This document shows positions 18,094 to 25,202 of a stretch of DNA of 32,078 bases, piece by piece. The position numbers were made by a program, and so were the translations under genes. The DNA is from Anaerolineales bacterium (GTDB lineage: Bacteria > Chloroflexota > Anaerolineae > Anaerolineales > RBG-16-64-43), in NCBI GenBank assembly GCA_016928575.1, contig JAFGKK010000060.1:1-32078 (forward strand), in the 5' to 3' direction. The notes under the pieces are model-generated. The model was not told the origin of the DNA and searched no databases. It was given only the letters and a program-made list of their open reading frames with translations. Position 1 is the stretch's first letter. Each line of letters starts with the position of its first letter.

Positions 18094-19581
18094 ATGGGAT
18101 CCTCCCACCAACCCGCGGACAGATCCAAACCCGACCAGCTCCAGATCGAAGTCCATGCCGCCCTGCGGGCGTTGGTTCACCCCCACTCCAAGCCGGATTT
18201 CAGCCGCCTGCAACGATGCCTGCCGCATCTCCTACCGGCGGATACGGCCCTTTCCGCCGAAGGCGTGCGGATCCTTTTCGACCGGGCACTGGAGAAGATG
18301 AAGACCGGATATCCGGATATGTTCACCCTGCTGAGGGAAAGATTCTGGGAAGGCCGGACGATGCAGGAGCTTTCGATCAACCAGGGTCGGTCGTCGAGCG
18401 GCCTGTATGCGATGCAATCCCAAGCCCTGCGCCAACTCTCCAAAACCATTTCCGAAATGAATGCGGAAGCCGAGACTCACCGCGCGGAGGCGGTCAACTA
18501 CCGCTGCCGCAACCTTCCCCCCTGCCCATTCCAGCGGCTGTTCGGCTTTGAGGATTTCCTGGTCCAGATCGAAAAGTGGCTCACCGACCCGCAGGGCCCG
18601 CAAATCATCAGCCTCGAAGGCTTGGGCGGCCTCGGCAAAACCGCGCTGGCATACGCCGCCGTGCGCGAGGCGTTGGCCTCCGGCCCCTGGGCCGACTTGG
18701 CCTGGGTGTCCGCCGTCGACCGTCCCTTCTACCTGTGGGAAGCCCCCGATACGCCCCCACCGCTGAATCCGGACCGGATTATCCAACAGATCGCGGAACA
18801 ATTGGATCTGCCGGAAGAGGTCGTTAATCTTCCGGCGGAGGAACGCCGCGCCGCGGTCAAGGCGGCGCTTTCGGAAAAGCCCTGCCTGGTCGTTCTCGAG
18901 GACTTGGAACCGGAACACCGTCCGAAGGATTTCCTGCCGAACCTGATCACCCCCACCGGCCCGACGCGCTTTATCCTAACCAGCCGCCAGCGCCTGCCGA
19001 TGCTTCCGGGCTGCGCCAACCTTTTCCTTCACGAGCTTTCGCGGGACGCGTGCTTCGAAGTCATGCGCTATGAGGCGCAAGAGCGCAAAATGCAGATTTC
19101 CGCCGCGGACATGGAGAAGGTGTTTGCGCTGGTGGGCGGGAATCCGATGGCGATGAAATTGATCATCGGCCAGGCCGTCAGCCTGCCCTTGCACCGCGTT
19201 TTGGAGAATTTGCTGCCCGCCACGAAGGGGACGCCGGCCGGAAACATCCTCCAGCAAATCTACCGCCATTCGTGGAAGCTGCTGCTGCCCTCCGCCCGCC
19301 AAGTGCTGTTCGCCATGGAAAGGTTTTCGCCGAACGGCACGGGGTACGACGACCTGCTGACCGCGACCAACCTTTCCTCCAAGGAACTGGATGCGGCTTT
19401 GCAGCAGTTGGTGACCCACTCGCTGGTGGTCTATAATCCGTCGCCGGTGGACCTGTACACCATCCACCGGTTGACCTACCTTTTCTTGTGGACCTTGCAG
19501 CGGGGAGGGACGATCAACCTGATCGACACCAAACCCGCCGCGCCGCCGGAACGGCTCGGCGGGGCGGGGAAGAAAAAATAG
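18094..19581 (+). CDS. STAND (NB-ARC-type) ATPase with N-terminal sigma-like helix-turn-helix
   Basis: The 495-residue protein combines a helical N-terminus (about 15-125) with an NB-ARC core. Residues 78-117 (LLRERFWEGRTMQELSINQG, then SSSGLYAMQSQALRQL) read like a sigma-70 region-4 helix-turn-helix, suggesting DNA binding. The core has Walker A GLGGLGKT (176-183), Walker B LVVLEDLE (265-272), a sensor-type TSRQR (296-300) and GGNPMAMKL, the GxP motif of signal-transduction ATPases. A winged-helix-like region follows (about 400-475). No TPR, WD or effector domain is present, so it is short for a STAND protein. Such proteins act as ATP-dependent switches that assemble on a ligand. The gene stands alone with its own promoter and may be a regulator or an immune-type sensor. 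Confidence 0.85.
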   Translation: MGSSHQPADRSKPDQLQIEVHAALRALVHPHSKPDFSRLQRCLPHLLPADTALSAEGVRILFDRALEKMKTGYPDMFTLLRERFWEGRTMQELSINQGRSSSGLYAMQSQALRQLSKTISEMNAEAETHRAEAVNYRCRNLPPCPFQRLFGFEDFLVQIEKWLTDPQGPQIISLEGLGGLGKTALAYAAVREALASGPWADLAWVSAVDRPFYLWEAPDTPPPLNPDRIIQQIAEQLDLPEEVVNLPAEERRAAVKAALSEKPCLVVLEDLEPEHRPKDFLPNLITPTGPTRFILTSRQRLPMLPGCANLFLHELSRDACFEVMRYEAQERKMQISAADMEKVFALVGGNPMAMKLIIGQAVSLPLHRVLENLLPATKGTPAGNILQQIYRHSWKLLLPSARQVLFAMERFSPNGTGYDDLLTATNLSSKELDAALQQLVTHSLVVYNPSPVDLYTIHRLTYLFLWTLQRGGTINLIDTKPAAPPERLGGAGKKK

Positions 19582-19599
19582 AGACGCGCGCCGTTCGTC

Positions 19600-19617
19600 G
19601 ATCGGCCATTGCCGATC
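19600..19617. terminator. Hairpin between convergent genes
   Basis: GATCGGC (19600-19606) pairs perfectly with GCCGATC (19611-19617) around CATT, midway between the STAND gene stop (19581) and the mrp stop (19642). No T-run follows on either strand, so termination is inferred from position. Confidence 0.4.
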
Positions 19618-19641
19618 CTACAAACCACAACGAGCAACGCC

Positions 19642-20733
19642 TCAAGCCTGCGGTTTGCCGCCGACCCCGCCGCTTTGGAGCGCAAGCACGCTGATCCGGG
19701 CGGCGGTTTGTTCGGCAATGCTTTTCAACGCCGCGGCGGCCGGAGATTCCGGATGGGCGACGACGATCGGCCGGCCGGCGTCGCCGCCGATCCGCACTTG
19801 CGGATCGATTGGGATTTCCCCCAAGAACGGGACCCGGGCCTGTTCGGCCAGTTCCTTCCCCCCCCCGCGCCCGAACAGGTCGATCGGAGCGCCGTCCGGA
19901 CCAGCCCAATAGCTCATATTTTCGACAACGCCCAGGACCGGCACGTTCATCAGGCGGAACATCTCCAGGCCGCGCGAAGCGTCCTCGCGGGCGACTTTCT
20001 GCGGCAAAGTCACAACGATGCCGCCGGACAGGCGGATCAGCTGGGCGAGGCTGATCTGCACGTCGCCGGTCCCCGGCGGCAGGTCGACGATCAGATAATC
20101 CGGATACCCCCAATCGACATCGGATAACAGTTGGCGCACCGCGGAGTGCAGCATCGGTCCGCGCCAGACCAGGGGCCGTCCGGGCTCCACCATCAATCCG
20201 ATCGAAACCACCTTCACGCCATGCGACTCGGCCGGGAGGATCCGATCCTCCCGGAGAGGAGGCAATTCGCCGATTCCCATCATGGTCGGCACGTTCGGGC
20301 CGTAAATGTCGGCGTCCAACAGACCCACCGTGCTTCCCGCCCGAGCCAAGCTTACCGCCACGTTCACGGCGACGGTCGTCTTGCCCACTCCGCCCTTTCC
20401 AGAAGCCACCGCCACGGTGTTGCGCGCCACCGGTTTCAGCGCACCGGCCGCGGCCGAGGCCGGGACGGCGGCATCCACCCGGATATCCACCCGGCCCACG
20501 CCGGGAACCGCCTCCACCGCCGCCCGCGCATCGGCCGCGATCCGATCCCGCAGGGGGCAGGCTGGCGTGGTCAGCATCAAGGTGAACGAGACCCGCCCAT
20601 CCTCCACCTTCAGATCGCGGATCATGTTGAGGCTGATGAGATCCTTGTGCAGTTCCGGATCCTCGACGCCGCTCAGCGCCTGGCGCAGTTGTTCGATCGT
20701 CGGTCCGGACCCGGCTTCCTTTCTTCCGGCCAT
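19642..20733 (-). CDS. Mrp/NBP35-family P-loop ATPase lacking the CxxC motif
   Basis: This family carries and inserts [4Fe-4S] clusters; one member (Ind1/NUBPL) serves complex I. The 363-residue protein has an N-terminal MIP18/DUF59 domain (about 10-90, with TTPACPL, Cys59) and an ATPase domain with SGKGGVGKTT (111-120), DADIYGPNVP (140-149) and IVDLPPGTGD (215-224). The usual cluster-binding pair of the form NMSYxxCxxC is absent: here it reads NMSYWAGPDG (272-281), so both Cys are replaced. Cluster binding may therefore use other ligands or be lost. It is the last gene of the nuoB-nuoCD-nuoI-113aa run, with a gap of only 5 nt, which fits a role in complex I assembly. GAAGGA supports the start. 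Confidence 0.9.
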   Translation of the reverse strand: MAGRKEAGSGPTIEQLRQALSGVEDPELHKDLISLNMIRDLKVEDGRVSFTLMLTTPACPLRDRIAADARAAVEAVPGVGRVDIRVDAAVPASAAAGALKPVARNTVAVASGKGGVGKTTVAVNVAVSLARAGSTVGLLDADIYGPNVPTMMGIGELPPLREDRILPAESHGVKVVSIGLMVEPGRPLVWRGPMLHSAVRQLLSDVDWGYPDYLIVDLPPGTGDVQISLAQLIRLSGGIVVTLPQKVAREDASRGLEMFRLMNVPVLGVVENMSYWAGPDGAPIDLFGRGGGKELAEQARVPFLGEIPIDPQVRIGGDAGRPIVVAHPESPAAAALKSIAEQTAARISVLALQSGGVGGKPQA

Positions 20734-20738
20734 GGTTC

Positions 20739-21080
20739 TTACCGTCCTTCTTTTGAATTCGGACCGTTTTCGAGGTAGGCCCGGATTTCCTTCTTCGATT
20801 TGTCGAACAGGCGCAAGAGGTCCTGGTCATTCCCACGGAAGCGCAGGATCGCCTGGCGGGCGCAGGCGGTGCAGCCGCGGAGGGCGCGGAAGGAATCCGC
20901 CTGGCAATTCAGGCACCCGACGATCCGAATCATCATCAATCCGAAAGCCAAAGCATCGGGGTCATCCTCTTCCAATTTGGCAACCCGGTGAACCAAGCGC
21001 TTCCATGGCGATCCGCGCAAATCGCCCAGGGAGGGGACCACGCGCATCGGGAACAGCATTTCGGCGTCTTCGTGATACAT
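20739..21080 (-). CDS. Small protein with paired CxxC motifs, between nuoI and mrp
   Basis: I do not recognise this 113-residue protein. It has two CxxC pairs (Cys56/Cys59 in GCLNC and Cys70/Cys73 in GCTAC), spaced C-x2-C-x10-C-x2-C, which could hold zinc or an iron-sulfur cluster. A Met/Ile-rich helix precedes them and a charged helix follows (about 85-104). There is no signal peptide or membrane helix. Its ATG shares one base with the nuoI stop (TGATG at 21078-21082), so the genes are translationally coupled, and mrp follows after 5 nt. Placement between a two-cluster ferredoxin subunit and a cluster-carrier ATPase suggests a complex I biogenesis or electron-transfer accessory. That function is inference. 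Confidence 0.8.
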   Translation of the reverse strand: MYHEDAEMLFPMRVVPSLGDLRGSPWKRLVHRVAKLEEDDPDALAFGLMMIRIVGCLNCQADSFRALRGCTACARQAILRFRGNDQDLLRLFDKSKKEIRAYLENGPNSKEGR

Positions 21081-21673
21081 CAGGCTTCCTCGGTTCGGCG
21101 CGTCCCCCGCCCCGCCCGCGCGGCCTGCTCCCGGGCGAAGGCGGCGGGGTGGACGGCCGCATGATAGGACGCCGGCCTCAACAGTTTTTCCAGATTGTAC
21201 CTGTGACCGGCCTTCTCGGTGGATGCCAATTCATACTCCCGGTCCATCCGGACGGCGTCGAAGGGACAAAATTCCGCGCAATAGCCGCAATTCATGCACC
21301 GATCGATGTCGAGGAAGAACTCCGCCGGTGCGGGAAGCGGCTTCCCGGTTTCGGGATCGCGCGCGCGGACGATCCAGATGCATTGCGCCGGGCAAACCCG
21401 GGCGCACGTTCCGCAAGCCGTGCACCGCATCGTTCGGCCGCCCCCGTTTTCGTCGTAGATCAAGAACGGGAGCATCCGGAACGCCTCCGGAAGGGGCAGA
21501 CGTTCCTCCGGATACTGGACGGTGAAGATTCCGCGCGCTTCCTTGCTGCGCCGCACGGCGATTCCCCCGGGAGTGAAATACCGCCACCCCCATCCGCGAA
21601 CGTCCTCCCAATACGACTCGAGCAGGTGGCCCAGGGTGATGCAAAAACCCTTCAGGATACCCATTCCGAACAT
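21080..21673 (-). CDS. nuoI: NADH-quinone oxidoreductase subunit I
   Basis: NuoI carries the two [4Fe-4S] clusters (N6a/N6b) that pass electrons towards NuoB in the peripheral arm of complex I. The 197-residue protein has both motifs: C-x2-C-x2-C-x3-CP at Cys84/87/90/94 and at Cys126/129/132/136. The N-terminus (GILKGFCITLGHLLESYWED) is the amphipathic membrane-facing segment, and the C-terminal tail is Ala/Arg-rich. The start ATG 21673 lies 102 nt after nuoCD, a gap filled by an inverted repeat. Downstream coupling to the 113-residue protein is by TGATG. The common partner nuoH is not adjacent. Confidence 0.95.
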   Translation of the reverse strand: MFGMGILKGFCITLGHLLESYWEDVRGWGWRYFTPGGIAVRRSKEARGIFTVQYPEERLPLPEAFRMLPFLIYDENGGGRTMRCTACGTCARVCPAQCIWIVRARDPETGKPLPAPAEFFLDIDRCMNCGYCAEFCPFDAVRMDREYELASTEKAGHRYNLEKLLRPASYHAAVHPAAFAREQAARAGRGTRRTEEA

Positions 21674-21689
21674 GAGGTTAACCCCTTTT

Positions 21690-21760
21690 CACCGCGAAGC
21701 CGCAAAGACCGTGAAGAACAACGGACTTCATCCTTGGCGTCCTTTGCGCCTTCGCGGCGG
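21690..21760. repeat. Inverted repeat between nuoCD and nuoI
   Basis: CACCGCGAAGCCGCAAAG (21690-21707) is inverted as CTTTGCGCCTTCGCGGCG (21742-21759), matching at 16 of 18 positions. This is the widespread 'CTTTGCG-CTTCGCGG' type of bacterial intergenic repeat. It fills the only real gap inside the nuo operon and would form an mRNA hairpin just before nuoI. Confidence 0.65.
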
Positions 21761-21775
21761 TAAGGGCCGCCGGAT

Positions 21776-23479
21776 TCATCGGTCCGTCTCCCCGAGAATG
21801 ATGTCAATGCTTCCAAGAACCGCGGCAACATCCGCCAGCTTGCCGCCGCGGCACATCTCGGCCAAGGCCGTCAGGTTGATGAACGACGGCGCGCGGACAT
21901 GATACCGCCAGGGATTGCTCCCGCCCCGGGAGGCCACGTAGAATCCCAATTCCCCTTTCGGCCCCTCCACCCGCCCGTATGCCTCCCCGGGCGGAACGTG
22001 GAATTGATATTTCGGCTTGCCCGCAACGACCGCTCCCCGGGGCAGGTCGCGCAGGGCTTGGCGGAGGATGCGCATGCTTTGCCGGATCTCATCCATCCGC
22101 ACCCGATACCGGTCGTATACATCGCAGCCATCCCGGCACGCGACGTCCCATTCCATCCGGTCGTAGACGGAATACGGTTCGGCTTTGCGGACATCGTAGG
22201 GCACTCCGGAGGCGCGCAGCACCGGCCCGGCCGCCGAACAGGCGACCGCCCGTTCGCGCGGAAGCACCCCGACGCCGATGCAGCGGTCGCGCAGGATCTC
22301 GTTCCCGGTCAGGTATGCCTCCAATTGGTCCACCCGCCGCGGAAGCCGGTCTGCGACCAATCCGCCGACCGCCCGCAGGGCGTCCTCACCCACATCCGCC
22401 TCCAGCCCCCCGAAACGGAAAAAATTGCACATCATCCGCGATCCGGTCACGGCTTCGAAGACGTCGAGGATCAGTTCGCGCTCCTCGATGGCGTACAAGG
22501 CGGGGGTGAAAAAAGCCCCCAGGTCGTTGAGCAGGAATCCGATCGCCCACAGATGGCTGACGATGCGGGTCAGCTCCGCCAGGACGACCCGCAGGTAATC
22601 GGCGCGTTCGGGAGGACGGATCCCCAGCAGTTTTTCCACCGCGAGGACATAGCCGAAATTGTTGCTCAGCGAAGACAGGTAGTCCAGACGGTCGGTGAAG
22701 GGGATGTTGCCGAGAAAGGTGTTCCGTTCGCCGATCTTTTCATGACAGCGGTGCAGGTATCCCATCACCGGCTTCAGGTTCACCACATTCTCGCCGTCCA
22801 AAAGCGCGGCGATTCGAAAGACGCCGTGGGTGGAGGGGTGCTGGGGGCCGAGGTTGACGGTCAGCAGATCGGTTTCCAGGCCGCCGCCCCCCCCGCCGCC
22901 GTCCTTCTCGAGCGCCGCATACAGCGCCCGGTCGTCCTGCGACTCTCCTCCGGCGGGCGCGCGCCCGGTGGAAGGCCGGACGAACGGAGCGGATTCCTCC
23001 GAATCCGGCGGCCGACCCGCCGGCCAACGGGATGGGAACGGCTTAGACTCCGCTTCGTACAAGGGTTCGCGCCAATCCTTGCGCAGCGGATGTCCTTCAA
23101 ATCCCTCCCACAACAGGATCCGGCGCAGGTCCGGATGGCCGTCGAAACGGATCCCCAGCAAGTCCCAGGCTTCCCGTTCCTGGAACTCCGCACCGGGGAA
23201 TACCGCGGTCAAGCTGGGCAGGCGCGCCTGCTCCCGCGGAGTTCGGCTTTTCAGGACCAAACCCGGACCGCCGCCGCTCCGGTAGAGATGGTACACGGAT
23301 TCCAGCCGGTCTTCGGGGAGATCATCCACGCCCGTGACGGAGGAGAGGTAGTCGAATCCGTCCTCGTCGCGCAATGCGCGGGCCACCTGCGGCAGGGCAT
23401 GCGGAGCGACGATCCAGCCGCCATAGCCGGGGCGCGCATCTTTTTCGACAATTCCCGGAAAACGCGCTGCGAGGTTCAC
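21776..23479 (-). CDS. nuoCD: NADH-quinone oxidoreductase subunit C/D fusion
   Basis: The 567-residue protein joins the 30-kDa (NuoC) and 49-kDa (NuoD) subunits of the complex I peripheral arm. The NuoC part (1-145) has [20 protein letters not shown] (101-120) and HPLRKDW. An Ala/Pro/Gly linker follows (about 146-200, ending in seven glycines). NuoD starts near 201 with [15 protein letters not shown], then [20 protein letters not shown] and SSLSNNFGY, the quinone-site region. No hydrogenase-type nickel ligands are seen, so this is complex I rather than a group 4 hydrogenase. I chose GTG 23479: its GTGA overlaps the nuoB stop, and GGAGG lies 10 nt upstream. An ATG at 23581 would add 34 unlike residues. 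The fusion frame depends on a C8 run (plus strand) in the Gly linker. Confidence 0.92.
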   Translation of the reverse strand: MNLAARFPGIVEKDARPGYGGWIVAPHALPQVARALRDEDGFDYLSSVTGVDDLPEDRLESVYHLYRSGGGPGLVLKSRTPREQARLPSLTAVFPGAEFQEREAWDLLGIRFDGHPDLRRILLWEGFEGHPLRKDWREPLYEAESKPFPSRWPAGRPPDSEESAPFVRPSTGRAPAGGESQDDRALYAALEKDGGGGGGGLETDLLTVNLGPQHPSTHGVFRIAALLDGENVVNLKPVMGYLHRCHEKIGERNTFLGNIPFTDRLDYLSSLSNNFGYVLAVEKLLGIRPPERADYLRVVLAELTRIVSHLWAIGFLLNDLGAFFTPALYAIEERELILDVFEAVTGSRMMCNFFRFGGLEADVGEDALRAVGGLVADRLPRRVDQLEAYLTGNEILRDRCIGVGVLPRERAVACSAAGPVLRASGVPYDVRKAEPYSVYDRMEWDVACRDGCDVYDRYRVRMDEIRQSMRILRQALRDLPRGAVVAGKPKYQFHVPPGEAYGRVEGPKGELGFYVASRGGSNPWRYHVRAPSFINLTALAEMCRGGKLADVAAVLGSIDIILGETDR

Positions 23480-24087
23480 GTCCCCGGATCCTCCTCCGGA
23501 CGAGAAGCGGATTGCGCCGGCAGGATTAAATCCGGTCCAAGAACGGGGATGGGCACTTCGCGGGGAATCCCGCTGCGCCATGGAGAAGTGCGGAGTGAAT
23601 GGGAAGCGATCGTTTTTTGAAGCACGATCAGCCCGTTTAAAAGAGCCTGCGGCGTGGGCGGACATCCCGGGATGTAAACGTCCACGGGCAGAAGCTTGTC
23701 GATGCCGGGCACCACGTTGTACCCTTCCCGGAATGGTCCGCCCCCGGAAGCGCAAGCGCCCATGGCGACGACGTGCTTCGGTTCGGTCATCTGGTCGTAC
23801 AGCCGGACGATCACCGGAGCCATCTTCTTGGTCACCGTACCGGCCACGATCAACAGGTCGCTTTGGCGCGGGCTGGGGCGCATGATCTCCATCCCGAAGC
23901 GGGCCATGTCGAAGCGGCTGGCCTGGGTGCAGATCATTTCGATCGCGCAGCAAGCCAATCCAAACATCATCGGCCAGACGGAGTTCTGCCTGCCCCAATT
24001 GATTATGCGGTCGAGGCTGGTGACGGCAATACGCCCGGCGGCGCCGTCGGGCAGCGGGAAGGCAGGATCGTGTAAGGCGTCTTCCAT
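23476..24087 (-). CDS. nuoB: NADH-quinone oxidoreductase subunit B
   Basis: NuoB holds cluster N2, the last electron carrier before quinone. The 203-residue protein has the four expected ligands: adjacent Cys46-Cys47 (GLACCAIEM), Cys112 (GACASGGG) and Cys142 (IPGCPP). A tail of about 45 residues after the conserved core is rich in Pro and Ser. ATG 24087 gives a family-like N-terminus; frames further upstream (to 24240) would run across the promoter. It is first in the nuoB-nuoCD-nuoI-113aa-mrp run. The remaining complex I genes (A, E-H, J-N) are not in this window. Its stop overlaps the nuoCD start by 4 nt. Confidence 0.95.
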   Translation of the reverse strand: MEDALHDPAFPLPDGAAGRIAVTSLDRIINWGRQNSVWPMMFGLACCAIEMICTQASRFDMARFGMEIMRPSPRQSDLLIVAGTVTKKMAPVIVRLYDQMTEPKHVVAMGACASGGGPFREGYNVVPGIDKLLPVDVYIPGCPPTPQALLNGLIVLQKTIASHSLRTSPWRSGIPREVPIPVLGPDLILPAQSASRPEEDPGT

Positions 24088-24147
24088 CATGACAAGGCAA
24101 ATTCCCAAGGTTTTCCAGCGGTCGGTGGAACGGCGGGCTTTCGGCGG

Positions 24148-24153
24148 ATTATA
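24148..24153 (-). promoter_or_regulatory. -10 box of the nuo operon
   Basis: The minus strand reads TATAAT from 24153 to 24148, about 60 nt before the nuoB start and divergent from padR. A clear -35 is not seen. This box argues against translation starting at the upstream in-frame ATG codons. Confidence 0.5.
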
Positions 24154-24246
24154 CATCCCGGGCTGTCCGTTTTGGATGGTTGGGGAGGGAGAAAAAACCG
24201 GTTGCGGATATGGCGGAGATTCCACGACCGGCGTTCGCACCGGGGG

Positions 24247-24275
24247 TTGACAAGCCCGGGCAATTATACTATTCT
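24247..24275 (+). promoter_or_regulatory. padR promoter
   Basis: TTGACA (24247-24252), a 17-nt spacer and TATTCT (24270-24275) form a near-consensus sigma-70-type promoter 30 nt before padR. The -10 overlaps the left arm of the palindrome described separately. Confidence 0.65.
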
Positions 24276-24290
24276 ACCTTTTGTAGTATA
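24265..24290. promoter_or_regulatory. Probable PadR operator (inverted repeat)
   Basis: TATACTA (24265-24271) is perfectly inverted as TAGTATA (24284-24290) with a 12-nt spacer. It covers the -10 region and start site of padR, so binding of the PadR dimer here would repress its own operon. Autoregulation at such palindromes is usual for PadR proteins; the exact recognition is inferred. Confidence 0.6.
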
Positions 24291-24304
24291 GCTACGAGGA
24301 TACC

Positions 24305-24712
24305 ATGCCATCCGAAAAATTCAACGAGCGGCAGCTGCTGGAAAATTGGGAGGAGGTGTATAAGAAGGGTTTTCTGACCTTTTGGCTCTTGTTGTTCCTT
24401 CACGAGCGGCCGGCCTACGCCTACGAGGCGGGCCCGGAGGTGGAAAGGCTGAGCCGGGGAAGTCTGTCCGTCGACGAGAACAGCGTCTACCGGGCGCTCA
24501 ACCGGTTTGAAACCATCGGATTGGTATCCAGCGAACTGCGGGATTCGGACATCGGTCCGAAACGGCGTTACTACCGGCTGACCCGCACCGGTGCGGGCTT
24601 GCTGGCCGCGTTCATCCGCCGCAACATCCTCTTGTTTGAGGACCCCGCGTTGCGGGATAGGCTTCAGGCCGTTTTGAGGAATGATCCTTCGTCCAAGGAG
24701 AACCCTCCATGA
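24305..24712 (+). CDS. PadR-family transcriptional regulator
   Basis: The 135-residue protein has the PadR winged-helix: an N-terminal helix (ENWEEVYKKGFLTFWLLLFL), a recognition region SVDENSVYRALNRFETIGLV and a wing RRYYRLTRTG, followed by a short C-terminal dimer helix. PadR proteins usually repress adjacent membrane or efflux genes in response to small aromatic or lipophilic ligands. GAGGA at 24296-24300 fixes the start. It overlaps the next gene by ATGA, so the pair is co-transcribed. It diverges from the nuo operon, which it could also influence through the shared 217-nt region, though the palindrome lies on its own promoter. Confidence 0.88.
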   Translation: MPSEKFNERQLLENWEEVYKKGFLTFWLLLFLHERPAYAYEAGPEVERLSRGSLSVDENSVYRALNRFETIGLVSSELRDSDIGPKRRYYRLTRTGAGLLAAFIRRNILLFEDPALRDRLQAVLRNDPSSKENPP

Positions 24713-25149
24713 GCCTCGAACAAATGGAATTCCGTCTGACGAAATGGCAGGCACTCGTTTGGGCCTGCCTCGGCGCCGCCGGCGGGCAACTCCTGTCGTC
24801 GGTCGCCGATGCACTCCAACCCCGTCGGCAAATCGGATTGGACCAATACCTCTCCTGGTTGTGGGTGTGGATCATTGTCCAGACGCTCGCCGTCGCGCCG
24901 GCCGTCGTCCTGATTCTTCACCGCGATTGGCGCTCCCTTCCCCTCTCCCTGCGTCTTCGCTGCGTTTTCGGCTCCATCGCGGCGGCTTGGATGGCGCTGT
25001 TTTCATTCGGTCTGCGGTTGCGCTCGGGATTGGATTTCGCGGAATACCACGTCGTCATTCCGCTGTTGATCCTCGGTGCGGTCCTGACCTGGATCTACAT
25101 CCGCCTGCGAAACCAATTATTCACCGCTCCGGAGGCGATGTTCCCGTAA
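24709..25149 (+). CDS. Four-helix membrane protein coupled to padR
   Basis: I do not recognise the family of this 146-residue protein. Four hydrophobic segments are visible: about 13-33, 48-70, 83-101 and 114-132. Arg-rich loops such as RRDW-like (71-75) and RLR (82-84) lie between. No lipoprotein box or catalytic motif is evident. The start overlaps the padR stop (ATGA, 24709-24712), meaning tight co-translation. By analogy with other PadR-membrane protein pairs it may be the target of the regulator, for example in envelope stress or export of small lipophilic compounds. That role is inference. Confidence 0.8.
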   Translation: MSLEQMEFRLTKWQALVWACLGAAGGQLLSSVADALQPRRQIGLDQYLSWLWVWIIVQTLAVAPAVVLILHRDWRSLPLSLRLRCVFGSIAAAWMALFSFGLRLRSGLDFAEYHVVIPLLILGAVLTWIYIRLRNQLFTAPEAMFP

Positions 25150-25202
25150 TCCGGGGTTTCTCAGCGGCGTTCCCGCGGCGCCGCGCGCAGGACGGGGCGG
25201 TG

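Noticed and set aside
20306-21763. 485-codon plus-strand open frame over mrp, the 113-residue gene and nuoI
   Set aside because: It is antisense to three supported genes and has no recognisable domain.
21899-23620. 573-codon plus-strand open frame opposite nuoCD
   Set aside because: The opposite strand encodes unmistakable NuoC and NuoD motifs; this frame has none.
21776-24087. Group 4 [NiFe] hydrogenase instead of complex I
   Set aside because: The large-subunit part has [11 protein letters not shown] and no CxxC nickel ligands at either end, so complex I is the better reading.
23482-24100. Extension of nuoCD upstream of 23479
   Set aside because: It overlaps all of nuoB and reads as Arg/His-rich shadow sequence. 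The GTGA overlap with GGAGG gives a better start.
24247-24270. TTGACA with TATACT as the padR promoter
   Set aside because: The spacing is only 12 nt. TATTCT at 24270-24275 gives 17 nt and is preferred.
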